DNA of 64,000 bases. Source: Micavibrio sp. (GTDB lineage Bacteria; Pseudomonadota; Alphaproteobacteria; Micavibrionales; Micavibrionaceae). The stretch is from contig BQJE01000003.1 of assembly GCA_021604545.1 (NCBI GenBank), positions 1 through 64,000 of the forward strand, written 5' to 3'. How positions within the stretch are numbered: position 1 is the stretch's first letter; each line of letters opens with the position of its first letter. Positions 35,431 to 43,475 of the stretch are shown here, one piece after another. The notes beneath the pieces are model-generated. The model had not been told where the DNA came from. It ran no database searches and worked only from the letters and a program-made list of their open reading frames with translations. The position numbers and the translations under genes are program-made.

Positions 35431-36625
35431 GATCGTGCCCCATCGCTTCCATACCGCCTTTTAGGTTGGTTTCGGCATCCAGCATGAACTGGCCGGAGGT
35501 GACGATATTCTGGCCGGGCTTCAGCCCAGTTTTAATTTCTGTCAGACCATTCGCCGTTATGCCTGTTTTTACCATTACAGGGCGGAAATATCCCTCACTC
35601 GCATCTTCCATTACATAGGCACCTTGTCCACCATACAAAACGGCTTCCTGTGGCACAGTGAGACGAGGCTGTGTATCGCCTTTAAGATCAACATCAACAT
35701 AGGTGTCGGATTTGAGTATACCGTCCGGGTTTTCAAGGATCAGTCTCACCATGACTGTGCGGTTTTGCGGATCGTTCACAGGGTGAATGAAATCAATGAC
35801 GGTTTCATACTCGTCACCCGTTTCCGGCACAGTGACTTTCGCGGGTGTTCCTATGGCTAAAAACTGAACGTCACGTATCGGTACATCAACATTGATCCAG
35901 AGCTTAGAAAAGTCCTGTATCATCATCACACTGCCACCCTCATTAACATGTGCCCCTTTGCGCACATTAAGCATGGTGACGGTGCCATCGACAGGCGCAT
36001 AGAACGGTGTTTTTTCTAGAAACTTTTTCTGCTTTTTCAACTCGGCGATAGATTTTTCATCCATACCAAAAAGACGTAGACGCTGCTCGGCATTGCCAAC
36101 ACGTGCTCCGATTAGATAATCCGATTGCGCGGTCATTAAATCAGGGCTGTAAAAGGTGAAAAGCAGATCACCCTTTTTGACAGTGTCACCAACGGCATCT
36201 GTCGCCAGATCAACGATCCAGCCCTTTGTGCGCACATCTACCGCATGTTCAAGGCGAGTGCTGGGCGCTATCTTTCCAAAAGCACGAATACTTCTGCCAA
36301 ATTCACGGCTCGTAACCTCGGCTGTCTTTATACCGAGCGTATGCACATAAGTAGGGTCAATTTTAATCGCACCTTCTGGTGCGCTTGCTCCCCCGCTTAA
36401 CTCGTCCTCATAAACGGGAACCAAATCCATACCCATTGGCGATTGCCCCGGTTCGTCACGGCGATAGTTTGGGTCCATCGGTGCCGCCCAATAGGCAATT
36501 TTTCGCTCGGTGGATTTAGAAGATGTTTGCATTTCGCCTTCGCCAGAAGACGGCAGAACTTTCAATCCAACACCGATACCGATGCCAAGTGCCAAAACAA
36601 ACAATAATGAAATAAAAATACGCAT
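35420..36625 (-). CDS. cusB: CusB-type periplasmic adaptor
   Basis: 401 residues. An N-terminal hydrophobic anchor (ISLLFVLALGIGIGVGL) is followed by a heavy-metal-binding motif (APMDPNYRRDEPGQSPMGMD) with the methionines that hand Cu(I)/Ag(I) to CusA. The barrel-sandwich and helical hairpin follow (GWIVDLATDAVGDTVKKGDL, FLEKTPFYAPVDGTVTML), then the beta-barrel and membrane-proximal domains. The C-terminus ends MEAMGHDHGG, another Met/His cluster. It is the second gene of the operon after the small secreted protein at 36674. Confidence 0.93.
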   Translation of the reverse strand: MRIFISLLFVLALGIGIGVGLKVLPSSGEGEMQTSSKSTERKIAYWAAPMDPNYRRDEPGQSPMGMDLVPVYEDELSGGASAPEGAIKIDPTYVHTLGIKTAEVTSREFGRSIRAFGKIAPSTRLEHAVDVRTKGWIVDLATDAVGDTVKKGDLLFTFYSPDLMTAQSDYLIGARVGNAEQRLRLFGMDEKSIAELKKQKKFLEKTPFYAPVDGTVTMLNVRKGAHVNEGGSVMMIQDFSKLWINVDVPIRDVQFLAIGTPAKVTVPETGDEYETVIDFIHPVNDPQNRTVMVRLILENPDGILKSDTYVDVDLKGDTQPRLTVPQEAVLYGGQGAYVMEDASEGYFRPVMVKTGITANGLTEIKTGLKPGQNIVTSGQFMLDAETNLKGGMEAMGHDHGG

Positions 36626-36673
36626 AACAAGCCTCCTTTGCTTTTCGTTAAAAAACGGAAATCAAGGAGTGCT

Positions 36674-37048
36674 CTAGATGCGGAAGCGTTGTGTTGTGAG
36701 AATGATGGAGGGTTGGGGTTGCGGTCGTAGCGCCTGATCAGGCGGGCCGCGAATGCCATTAATATTGTCAGGCTGGAAGTTGTAATCAGCCACCAGATCG
36801 GCCCATGCGTAGTCAACATTGTCTACAGACAGGTCAGGCTGAATATCGTTGCTTACATCCTGCTGGAAAAGATCAACGCCCATACAGTCTACGACCAGCA
36901 TGGGGCCGTCATTGCCATCCGTTTCATGGCAAGGTTGTTGCTCTGCTGCATTCGCCATAGTCGGACAAAACGCCATGCCGCACGCCAGAACAGGCGTGAG
37001 CATCAAAAGCGTCATAAATCCAAGCAGAACTTTCCTCATATCTTTCAT
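36674..37048 (-). CDS. Small secreted Cys-containing protein heading the cus operon
   Basis: 124 residues. A signal peptide (VLLGFMTLLMLTPVLACGMA) is followed by cysteines at AFCPTM, QQPCHET and VVDCMG, then an acidic stretch (NDIQPDLSVDNVDYAWADL) and a conserved-looking end (GIRGPPDQALRP, IILTTQRFRI). I know of similar small proteins at the start of copper efflux operons, but no function. It may be a periplasmic metal sensor or buffer, or a translated leader. The shared motif at 37144-37160 lies ~100 bases upstream, so this is probably the first gene of the 11.5-kb operon down to 25518. Confidence 0.72.
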   Translation of the reverse strand: MKDMRKVLLGFMTLLMLTPVLACGMAFCPTMANAAEQQPCHETDGNDGPMLVVDCMGVDLFQQDVSNDIQPDLSVDNVDYAWADLVADYNFQPDNINGIRGPPDQALRPQPQPSIILTTQRFRI

Positions 37049-37143
37049 ATTACATTATTCGGGTAAAAAAGGGTTAAAGTTTCAAGATTAGGCTTCTTTT
37101 GTTAACCCTATACAGAAAACTAATGTTTCCCGTATGGAAAGTA

Positions 37144-37160
37144 GGTTCCGATAAGGGGGT
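37144..37160. promoter_or_regulatory. Shared upstream motif of the metal operons, copy 1
   Basis: GGTTCC-GATAA-GGGGGT. The 14 bases TCCGATAAGGGGGT recur exactly at 43395-43408, upstream of the other efflux operon. On the minus strand it reads ACCCCCTTATCGGA and lies ~100 bases before the first gene of the cus operon. The dyad is imperfect here. It is a candidate site for a metal-responsive regulator. Confidence 0.5.
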
Positions 37161-37184
37161 ATTATCACAGGTTATGATAGCTCA

Positions 37185-40100
37185 TTATGAACCGCTGTGT
37201 TCTTCGATAAGCCGCCATGAAAATTTGCTGTACAGCACAGGTAGTACAAACAACGTCAGCAGCGTTGAAGAAACCAGTCCACCAACCACCACAGTTGCCA
37301 ATGGCCTTTGCACTTCCGAGCCTATGCCTGTAGCCAGCAACATAGGAATTAAGCCCAGCGCGGCAATACAGGCCGTCATAAGAACAGGACGCAAACGGGA
37401 TAAGGCACCGTTAAAAACAGCTTTATCGGCTTCCGTACCGCCTTCTACAAGCAGGTTAATCGCGTTGACCATCACCACACCGTTCAACACAGCCACGCCA
37501 AACAGGGCAATAAAGCCGATAGACCCTGGCACCGATAAATACTGGCCGGAGAAATAAAGCGCCGCGATACCACCGATCATGGCCAGCGGAACGTTCAGCA
37601 TAATCAGCGCCGCTTGCCGTACAGAGCCAAAAGCAAAAAACAGCAACAAGAAGATCAAGCCCAGCGAAATCGGCACAACGATCATAAGCCGTGCCTGCGC
37701 CCTCTGCTGATTTTCAAACTGTCCGCCATAGACCACAGAATAGCCGGGCGGCAGCTTCACCTCTTCCTTGATACGTTTGTTAATCTCTTCAACAAAGCCA
37801 CCCATATCACGCCCGGAGAGGTTGGATTGAATAACCACACGCCGTTGCACATCATCACGGCGGATTTGCGGTGGTCCGGATTCAATGGACACATCCGCCA
37901 CATCACCAATCCGCACCCATGCACCGCCGGGAGCCTGCATGATCAGATCAGCTATGGATTGAGCGTCATTGCGGTATTCCTTGGCAAAGCGAACGTAAAT
38001 ATCGTAACGCTCGTTACCCTGAATGACCTGTCCGGCATCACTTCCGCCAATCGCATCAGACACAAGAGACATGACCTGCCCCACTGGAATGCCGTAACGC
38101 GCTAACTTATCCCTATCAGGCCGTACAACAAGCTGCGCTTCCCCGGCAATTTGTTCCATTTCTACAGATTGTGCGCCTTCAATCTTGCGCACCAATCCCT
38201 CAATCGCCTTACCCTTTTCAGCCAATACATTAAGATCAGGGCCGAACAGTTTAATAGCAAGCTGCGCTTTCACACCGGAGAGCAATTCATCCACACGGGT
38301 CGCAATCGGCTGCGAGAAGGTAAAGAGCAAGCCCGGATGAACAGACATTTTTTCTTCCATCAGCTTTTGCAGTTCAAAGCGATCTTTAGCGGAAGTCCAT
38401 TCCTTTACAGGTTTTAGCCCCACATAAATTTCAACATTGGAGACAGGCTCAGGATCGCCGCCCAATTCTGCCCGCCCTACCCGGCTTGAAGCATAAAGCA
38501 CTTCGGGAAATTCCATCAATTTGCGTTCCAGTTTTTGCGCAACACCCAAAGATGTTTCCAGTGAAGAAGACGGGGCCAGCGTGACGCGGATATTGATCGT
38601 GCCTTCTTCCAGCTCAGGCACAAATTCTGTGCCCAAAAAAGGCACCAGCGCGATAGAACCGATGAACAGAGCAACAGCAATAATAACCACCGCCTTTTTG
38701 GCTTTCATAGCGCCGGAAAGTGCCTTTTTATAGGCCGCGTCAATCGCATCAATCAGAAAGTTGGATTTGTGGTCTACGCTCTTGTTAAACAAGTAGGTGG
38801 AAAGTGCAGGAATCACAACCAATGCCACCATGAGAGAGGCCAACATCGCCAGCACAATACTGACCGCCATAGGCTGAAATAATTTTCCTTCAACGCCTTC
38901 CAATGTAAAAAGCGGGGTAAAGACCACGATAATAATTAACACCGCGAAAAACACAGGGCGGCCCACTTCGCGGGAAGCTTCCAGTATTCTTAATTTCACG
39001 CTGTTCGGGCGTTCTGCCTCATCGTGATGTGAAAGGTGTTTGAAAATATTCTCCATCATCACTACCGAACCATCCACCATCATCCCGATAGCGATTGCCA
39101 AACCGCCAAGCGACATAAGGTTTGCGGATACGCCCCAATAGGCCATCGCCATCAGGGCCAGAGCAATAGAAATTGGCACAGAAAGTAGCACAAGCACCGC
39201 CGCCCGTATGTTCATCAAAAACAAAAGCAGTACAATCACGATCAGGACAAAGGCTTCAATCAAGGCTTTGCTGACCGTATGGACAGCCTTACTAATTAAA
39301 TCCGCCTGATCATAAAAAGCCTCAATCACCACGCCTTCTGGCAAAGCATTTTGAATGATTGGCAGCCGTTCATAAATCTGATCAATCGTGTTTTTAGTAT
39401 TCGCGCCCATGCGCTTCATCACAATGCCCGTGACAACTTCACCCATTTGCTCTGGTTTCCCAGCCTCATCGCGCATGGTAATACTCACCGCACCCTGGCG
39501 GATTTCAGGGCCATAACCCACTTTTGCTACATCGCGCACCCTTACAACCACGCCATCTTCATCTTTGACCGGAACATTGGCAATATCGCGCAAACCATCC
39601 GCACCGCCACGTACCCAGCCTACACCGCGAATGACAAGCTGCTCCGCACCTCGGTTTAAATACCAGCCCCCGGCATTGCGGTTATTATCTTCAATCGCCG
39701 CCACAACGTCTTCGGCATGAAGCTGATAAGACAGCAGTTTGGAGGGTTCAAGATTGACCTGATATTGTTTAACATCGCCGCCAAAGGAGAGAACTTCGGT
39801 TACACCGTCAATCGGCATAAGCAATAATTTCACAACCCAGTCGTTTAGAGAACGCAACGCCATGGTGTCATATTTTTCAGGATTATCAGTGCGTAGCATG
39901 TACTGAAAGACCTGCCCCAGCCCGGAGGTATTCGGCCCCATTTCAGGTGTTCCCACGCCTTCGGGAATTTGCTCCCGCGCATCCTGCAAACGCTCAAAGA
40001 CAAGCTGGCGTGCAAAATAAATATCGGTGCCTTCCTTGAACACAACAGTGACAAGGGATAATCCGGTTTTTGAAATTGAACGCACTTCCTCTACATCGGG

Positions 40101-40328
40101 AAGAGAGTACATCACCGCTTCCACCGGATAGGTAATAAGCTGTTCAGCCTCTTCCGCAGCCAGCCCTTCGGCTTCGGTGTTAACTGTAACCTGAACATTC
40201 GTTACGTCCGGGAAAGCATCAAGGTTGAGTTTCGGCAAGATCATTACAGCACCTACCAAAATCGCTGCCAGCATCAAAACCACCATCAAGCGATTTCGTA
40301 TCGCTCCGTCAATAATTGTATTCAGCAT
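37185..40328 (-). CDS. czcA: CzcA-type heavy-metal RND pump
   Basis: 1047 residues. It is a second, distinct HME-RND pump. The N-terminal porter has LDAFPDVTNVQVTVNTEAEG and MGPNTSGLGQVFQYML, as in CzcA/CnrA. The TM4 segment AIGMMVDGSVVMMENIF has the Val-Asp-Gly pattern nearer to the divalent-cation pumps than CusA's Val-Asp-Ala. The likely substrates are Zn, Cd, Co or Ni, but the ion cannot be read from sequence. It is the last gene of the second operon, 35 bases after czcB. Confidence 0.9.
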   Translation of the reverse strand: MLNTIIDGAIRNRLMVVLMLAAILVGAVMILPKLNLDAFPDVTNVQVTVNTEAEGLAAEEAEQLITYPVEAVMYSLPDVEEVRSISKTGLSLVTVVFKEGTDIYFARQLVFERLQDAREQIPEGVGTPEMGPNTSGLGQVFQYMLRTDNPEKYDTMALRSLNDWVVKLLLMPIDGVTEVLSFGGDVKQYQVNLEPSKLLSYQLHAEDVVAAIEDNNRNAGGWYLNRGAEQLVIRGVGWVRGGADGLRDIANVPVKDEDGVVVRVRDVAKVGYGPEIRQGAVSITMRDEAGKPEQMGEVVTGIVMKRMGANTKNTIDQIYERLPIIQNALPEGVVIEAFYDQADLISKAVHTVSKALIEAFVLIVIVLLLFLMNIRAAVLVLLSVPISIALALMAMAYWGVSANLMSLGGLAIAIGMMVDGSVVMMENIFKHLSHHDEAERPNSVKLRILEASREVGRPVFFAVLIIIVVFTPLFTLEGVEGKLFQPMAVSIVLAMLASLMVALVVIPALSTYLFNKSVDHKSNFLIDAIDAAYKKALSGAMKAKKAVVIIAVALFIGSIALVPFLGTEFVPELEEGTINIRVTLAPSSSLETSLGVAQKLERKLMEFPEVLYASSRVGRAELGGDPEPVSNVEIYVGLKPVKEWTSAKDRFELQKLMEEKMSVHPGLLFTFSQPIATRVDELLSGVKAQLAIKLFGPDLNVLAEKGKAIEGLVRKIEGAQSVEMEQIAGEAQLVVRPDRDKLARYGIPVGQVMSLVSDAIGGSDAGQVIQGNERYDIYVRFAKEYRNDAQSIADLIMQAPGGAWVRIGDVADVSIESGPPQIRRDDVQRRVVIQSNLSGRDMGGFVEEINKRIKEEVKLPPGYSVVYGGQFENQQRAQARLMIVVPISLGLIFLLLFFAFGSVRQAALIMLNVPLAMIGGIAALYFSGQYLSVPGSIGFIALFGVAVLNGVVMVNAINLLVEGGTEADKAVFNGALSRLRPVLMTACIAALGLIPMLLATGIGSEVQRPLATVVVGGLVSSTLLTLFVLPVLYSKFSWRLIEEHSGS

Positions 40329-40363
40329 AATTTATCTCCTAATTCCGCCTTAGTGGTTGTGCC

Positions 40364-41617
40364 TCAATGGTTGTGTACGGCAAAACCGCTTTTCGCCAAT
40401 TCCGATTGCACAAAAAACGCGCCTTCTGTGACAACCCGCGTTCCTTCCGGCAAACCCTCTATCACGGTATGATCCTCAACGCTGCGCAGCGTTTTGATTT
40501 CCTGTGGTTTAAACTCACCCGGTTTTTCTTCAACAAAAACCACCCAGTCGCCATCGGGAGAACGCAATACGGAGGACGTGGGAACGGCCAGATACTTCTG
40601 TTCATCTCCTGCTTGAATCCGTGTGTCCACATACATGCCGGGATGCAAACGGTCTTCTTCATTATCCACTTCAATGCGAACACCAATCGTGCGGGTTTCT
40701 TCATCCAGCATATGGTGTTTTTGAACGACCTTACCTTGCAGCCAGCCATTATCAGGAATATGAACCCGCGCACCTACGCCAACCTCAACGTCCTTGGCCT
40801 TTTCCGGTGACAGGCGACTTTCTACCCATAGAGAGGATTCATTGACAATATTGAACAGAACCCTGCCCGGTTCAATCAATTCACCCTCAATAAAATCATC
40901 GCTAACAATGGTGCCGCCTTGCGGCGCGACAAGCTGAAATGATCCAGGAGTAATGCCCAGACCTTTTTCATGCAGCACTTTAACCTGCTGCTTGGTCATA
41001 CCGTAGGCCATGACTTTGGCCCGTGCCTGTTCATCGGCAATCTTGGCTTCGCTGTAACGTTTAGCGGAAACAGCCGATGAGCCAAGTTGTTGCACCCGTC
41101 GCCATTCCTTATGGGCCACCTGTAATTCACCGATAGCTTCAGCCATTTCAACACCGGACAATGTGACAAGCTTTTGACCTTTTTCAACGGTGTCGCCCAG
41201 CTTGGCATGACGCGCCACTATCTGCGCCTCAATGCGCGGTGTAACCTTACTGCTCAAATAGGAGTTAAGCTTCACTTCGCCCGGCGCTTTAATCTCACCT
41301 TCCAAATTTTGCAGGGTTAAAGGCTCAACAAGAATGCCCGCTTCTTTCAGAGATTCAGGAGAAAGATCAACAGCGCCGCTTTCTTCCTCTTCATCGTGCC
41401 CTTCATGGCCGCCTTCTTCACCGCCGCGACCATCTTCTTCACCATGATCTTCATGAGCATCACCATGTTCCTCATGTTCGGCTTCCTCATGGTTTTCTTC
41501 AACAGGGCTGCTTTCCTCATGCCCCGCTTCCCCATGACCGTGGCCATCGTCGGCAGCCAGTGCCGGAAATGAAAAACTTAACGCAGCCAGTACGGTTAAA
41601 AATAATATATGTCTCAT
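40364..41617 (-). CDS. czcB: CzcB-type periplasmic adaptor with His/Glu-rich domain
   Basis: 417 residues from the ATG at 41617, which has AGGAG seven bases upstream; the longer frame from 41692 lies inside czcC. A signal peptide (ILFLTVLAALSFSFPALA) is followed by ~65 residues rich in His, Glu and Gly (DDGHGHGEAGHEE, EEAEHEEHGDAHEDHGEE), a likely metal-buffering arm. Then come the barrel-sandwich halves (APGEVKLNSYLSSKVTPRIE, KGLGITPGSFQLVAPQGGTI) and the C-terminal domain. The His-rich arm supports divalent metal (Zn/Co/Ni/Cd) rather than Cu specificity. Confidence 0.9.
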   Translation of the reverse strand: MRHILFLTVLAALSFSFPALAADDGHGHGEAGHEESSPVEENHEEAEHEEHGDAHEDHGEEDGRGGEEGGHEGHDEEEESGAVDLSPESLKEAGILVEPLTLQNLEGEIKAPGEVKLNSYLSSKVTPRIEAQIVARHAKLGDTVEKGQKLVTLSGVEMAEAIGELQVAHKEWRRVQQLGSSAVSAKRYSEAKIADEQARAKVMAYGMTKQQVKVLHEKGLGITPGSFQLVAPQGGTIVSDDFIEGELIEPGRVLFNIVNESSLWVESRLSPEKAKDVEVGVGARVHIPDNGWLQGKVVQKHHMLDEETRTIGVRIEVDNEEDRLHPGMYVDTRIQAGDEQKYLAVPTSSVLRSPDGDWVVFVEEKPGEFKPQEIKTLRSVEDHTVIEGLPEGTRVVTEGAFFVQSELAKSGFAVHNH

Positions 41618-42873
41618 TGTTGTTCTCCTGAATTTTGAATCCATTGTTCGGTTTTTCCTGATGCGGCAAGCCATGCAAACCACGATTGCCACACCTTGCT
41701 ATGCAGTTCCTTGGCAGCGACTTCCGTATCCAGAGCCTGTTCAATCTGCACCAGATAATCAGTCGCGCTTAAATCCCCGACCTTGAATTTACGGTCAAGA
41801 ATATCAACCTGCTCAGCCAAAGCCTGCGCCCCGTTTTCCTGCCAGTTCTCCCAAGCCTTTCTTGAAAGCTGATAAGAACGGCGGCTGGCTTGCAGTCGCG
41901 TTTTCGCGGCATGAAAGGCATTTTGCCCTGCTTTGGCTTCGGCAATTGCCTCCTGCTTCGCCACATCAACCTCAGCCCCGTAGGTGTTAAAGACATGCAG
42001 CGGCACAGATACCGAAAAACCAATCATATCGGCCCCGCCATCTTCCCCGCCCACAATGCCTATGGTGGGGTCAGGCAATCTATCCTTATTGGCTTGTGTG
42101 ATGACCGACTTGGCGGCTTCCTCGCGGCTTTTCATGGCGCGAATAGCAGGAAGGTTCATAAGAATACCGTCTTCGCTTTCACCATTATCTGAAAGCTCAG
42201 GAAGAGTTCCCGGTAAATCCGGCAGGGCAAAACCGTTTTCCAGCGGAAAGCCTATGGCGGTATCAAGATCCTGCCTGTTTTCTGCCAGCGTTGTTTCCGC
42301 ATCCGCCTGCTCAATCAAGGCTTCTGATAAGGCCAGTTGGGCAAGGTTATATTCGCTCTGGTCAATATCACCTGCCTTAAAGCTCTTCTCAGCCAACCCC
42401 GCAAAACGCTCCATTAGGCTTGAACGTTGCGCTGCCAGTCCGAAAACATCCTTTGCAGCTCTGTAATCAGCTAGCGCGGCCAACACATCCACAGCGATAT
42501 TTTGACGCACGCCATCACGGTCTGCGGAAGCGGCCAGCCATTCAAATTCAGCAGTCTTCCCCGATGATCGGAATTTTCCGCTCCAATCAATTGTTTGACT
42601 TACGCCGAGCAGTTTGGTTTTGTCCTCGCCGTCAACATCCTCGACTTCAAATTCCAGTTCTGGGTTATGCTGCCAGCTTGATGCGGCCTTTTGCCCCGCT
42701 GCCGCCGCTGCAACCCGTGCCTCGGCTTCCTGAATGGCCGGGCTGGTCTGCCATATATAATTTATAAAAGCGTTTATGCCGGGTTTTTGCGGCTTTGCCT
42801 CTTCCTGCGCTTGCGCCGGAACAGTTAAGCTCATGACAGCCAGGCATGTGAGTATTCGTAATCGTTGTTTCAT
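41614..42873 (-). CDS. czcC: CzcC-type TolC-family outer-membrane protein
   Basis: 419 residues, with a signal peptide (LTCLAVMSLTVPAQAQ) and no lipobox. Two helical OEP repeats are seen: PAIQEAEARVAAAAAGQKAA, FKAGDIDQSEYNLAQLALSE, and later RLQASRRSYQLSRKAWENW and KVGDLSATDYLVQIEQAL. It provides the outer-membrane exit duct for the CzcBA pump. Its stop overlaps the czcB start (ATGA). It follows the small secreted Cys/His protein by 137 bases in which I see no terminator. Confidence 0.9.
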   Translation of the reverse strand: MKQRLRILTCLAVMSLTVPAQAQEEAKPQKPGINAFINYIWQTSPAIQEAEARVAAAAAGQKAASSWQHNPELEFEVEDVDGEDKTKLLGVSQTIDWSGKFRSSGKTAEFEWLAASADRDGVRQNIAVDVLAALADYRAAKDVFGLAAQRSSLMERFAGLAEKSFKAGDIDQSEYNLAQLALSEALIEQADAETTLAENRQDLDTAIGFPLENGFALPDLPGTLPELSDNGESEDGILMNLPAIRAMKSREEAAKSVITQANKDRLPDPTIGIVGGEDGGADMIGFSVSVPLHVFNTYGAEVDVAKQEAIAEAKAGQNAFHAAKTRLQASRRSYQLSRKAWENWQENGAQALAEQVDILDRKFKVGDLSATDYLVQIEQALDTEVAAKELHSKVWQSWFAWLAASGKTEQWIQNSGEQQ

Positions 42874-43010
42874 TTTACATTCCTTGATGATTGGAAAAAA
42901 ACACAGTTAAGCGACGAAAGAAAACTCTCGTAACGCAGATATATAGGGGAATTTTGGGAGATTAGATCAGGCGTATTTCACCTAAATCAAGACACACCTC
43001 ACCCCTGAAA

Positions 43011-43316
43011 TTAAATCCGGGGTGGGCGTTTTAGACCGTAAGAAAGGGATGAAAGCGGAGCTTCGGAAAGCTCACCAAACAGCTTTGATTTGCTGTCTGA
43101 AAGACTGGCCTTTTTATAGTCAGTAAAAGAAATATGACCGTGACCACAGTGCAAATCACATGATGGATCGGCTGTATTATTGTCCGTATTATCCTGATCT
43201 ATGCTGAACTCAATCTGCTGATCAGAGCCTTGTATATCACCATGCGCGTGCGCCGCAGAAACAAATCCTGTAGCGAAAAGAGCAAGAGCACATATCAAGA
43301 ATAAAACGTTCTTCAT
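43011..43316 (-). CDS. Small secreted CxxxCxHxH protein heading the czc operon
   Basis: 101 residues. A signal peptide (FLICALALFATGFVSAAHAH) is followed by an acidic stretch (SIDQDNTDNNTAD) and the compact motif CDLHCGHGH, which has two cysteines and three histidines and should bind a metal ion. The C-terminus is basic and proline-rich (LKRPPRI). No family is known to me. Like the protein at 36674 it opens an RND efflux operon and has the shared 14-bp motif ~80 bases upstream. A periplasmic metal chaperone or sensor is the natural guess. Confidence 0.72.
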   Translation of the reverse strand: MKNVLFLICALALFATGFVSAAHAHGDIQGSDQQIEFSIDQDNTDNNTADPSCDLHCGHGHISFTDYKKASLSDSKSKLFGELSEAPLSSLSYGLKRPPRI

Positions 43317-43391
43317 AGTGAGTAACTTAGCACCATGCTCCTACTCTTGGCAACGGCAAAACAGCGCGATCCACTTTTAAGGTTAATTTTT

Positions 43392-43408
43392 ACCTCCGAT
43401 AAGGGGGT
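43392..43408. promoter_or_regulatory. Shared upstream motif of the metal operons, copy 2
   Basis: ACCTCC-GATAA-GGGGGT, an imperfect dyad of six-base arms around a five-base spacer, similar in build to MerR-family operators. Contains the exact 14-mer found at 37147-37160. It lies ~80 bases upstream of the first gene of the czc operon. Confidence 0.5.
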
Positions 43409-43475
43409 GATTGAAAGTGAAGTTTATCTTCTATAATGGAAGTTATCGGAGTTAATGATGTAAATTCTTTTGTCT

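Noticed and set aside
42968-42990. A possible FNR box (TTGATTTAGGTGAA on the minus strand) before czcC
   Set aside because: The second half-site matches only three of five bases and no anaerobic link to the czc operon is seen.
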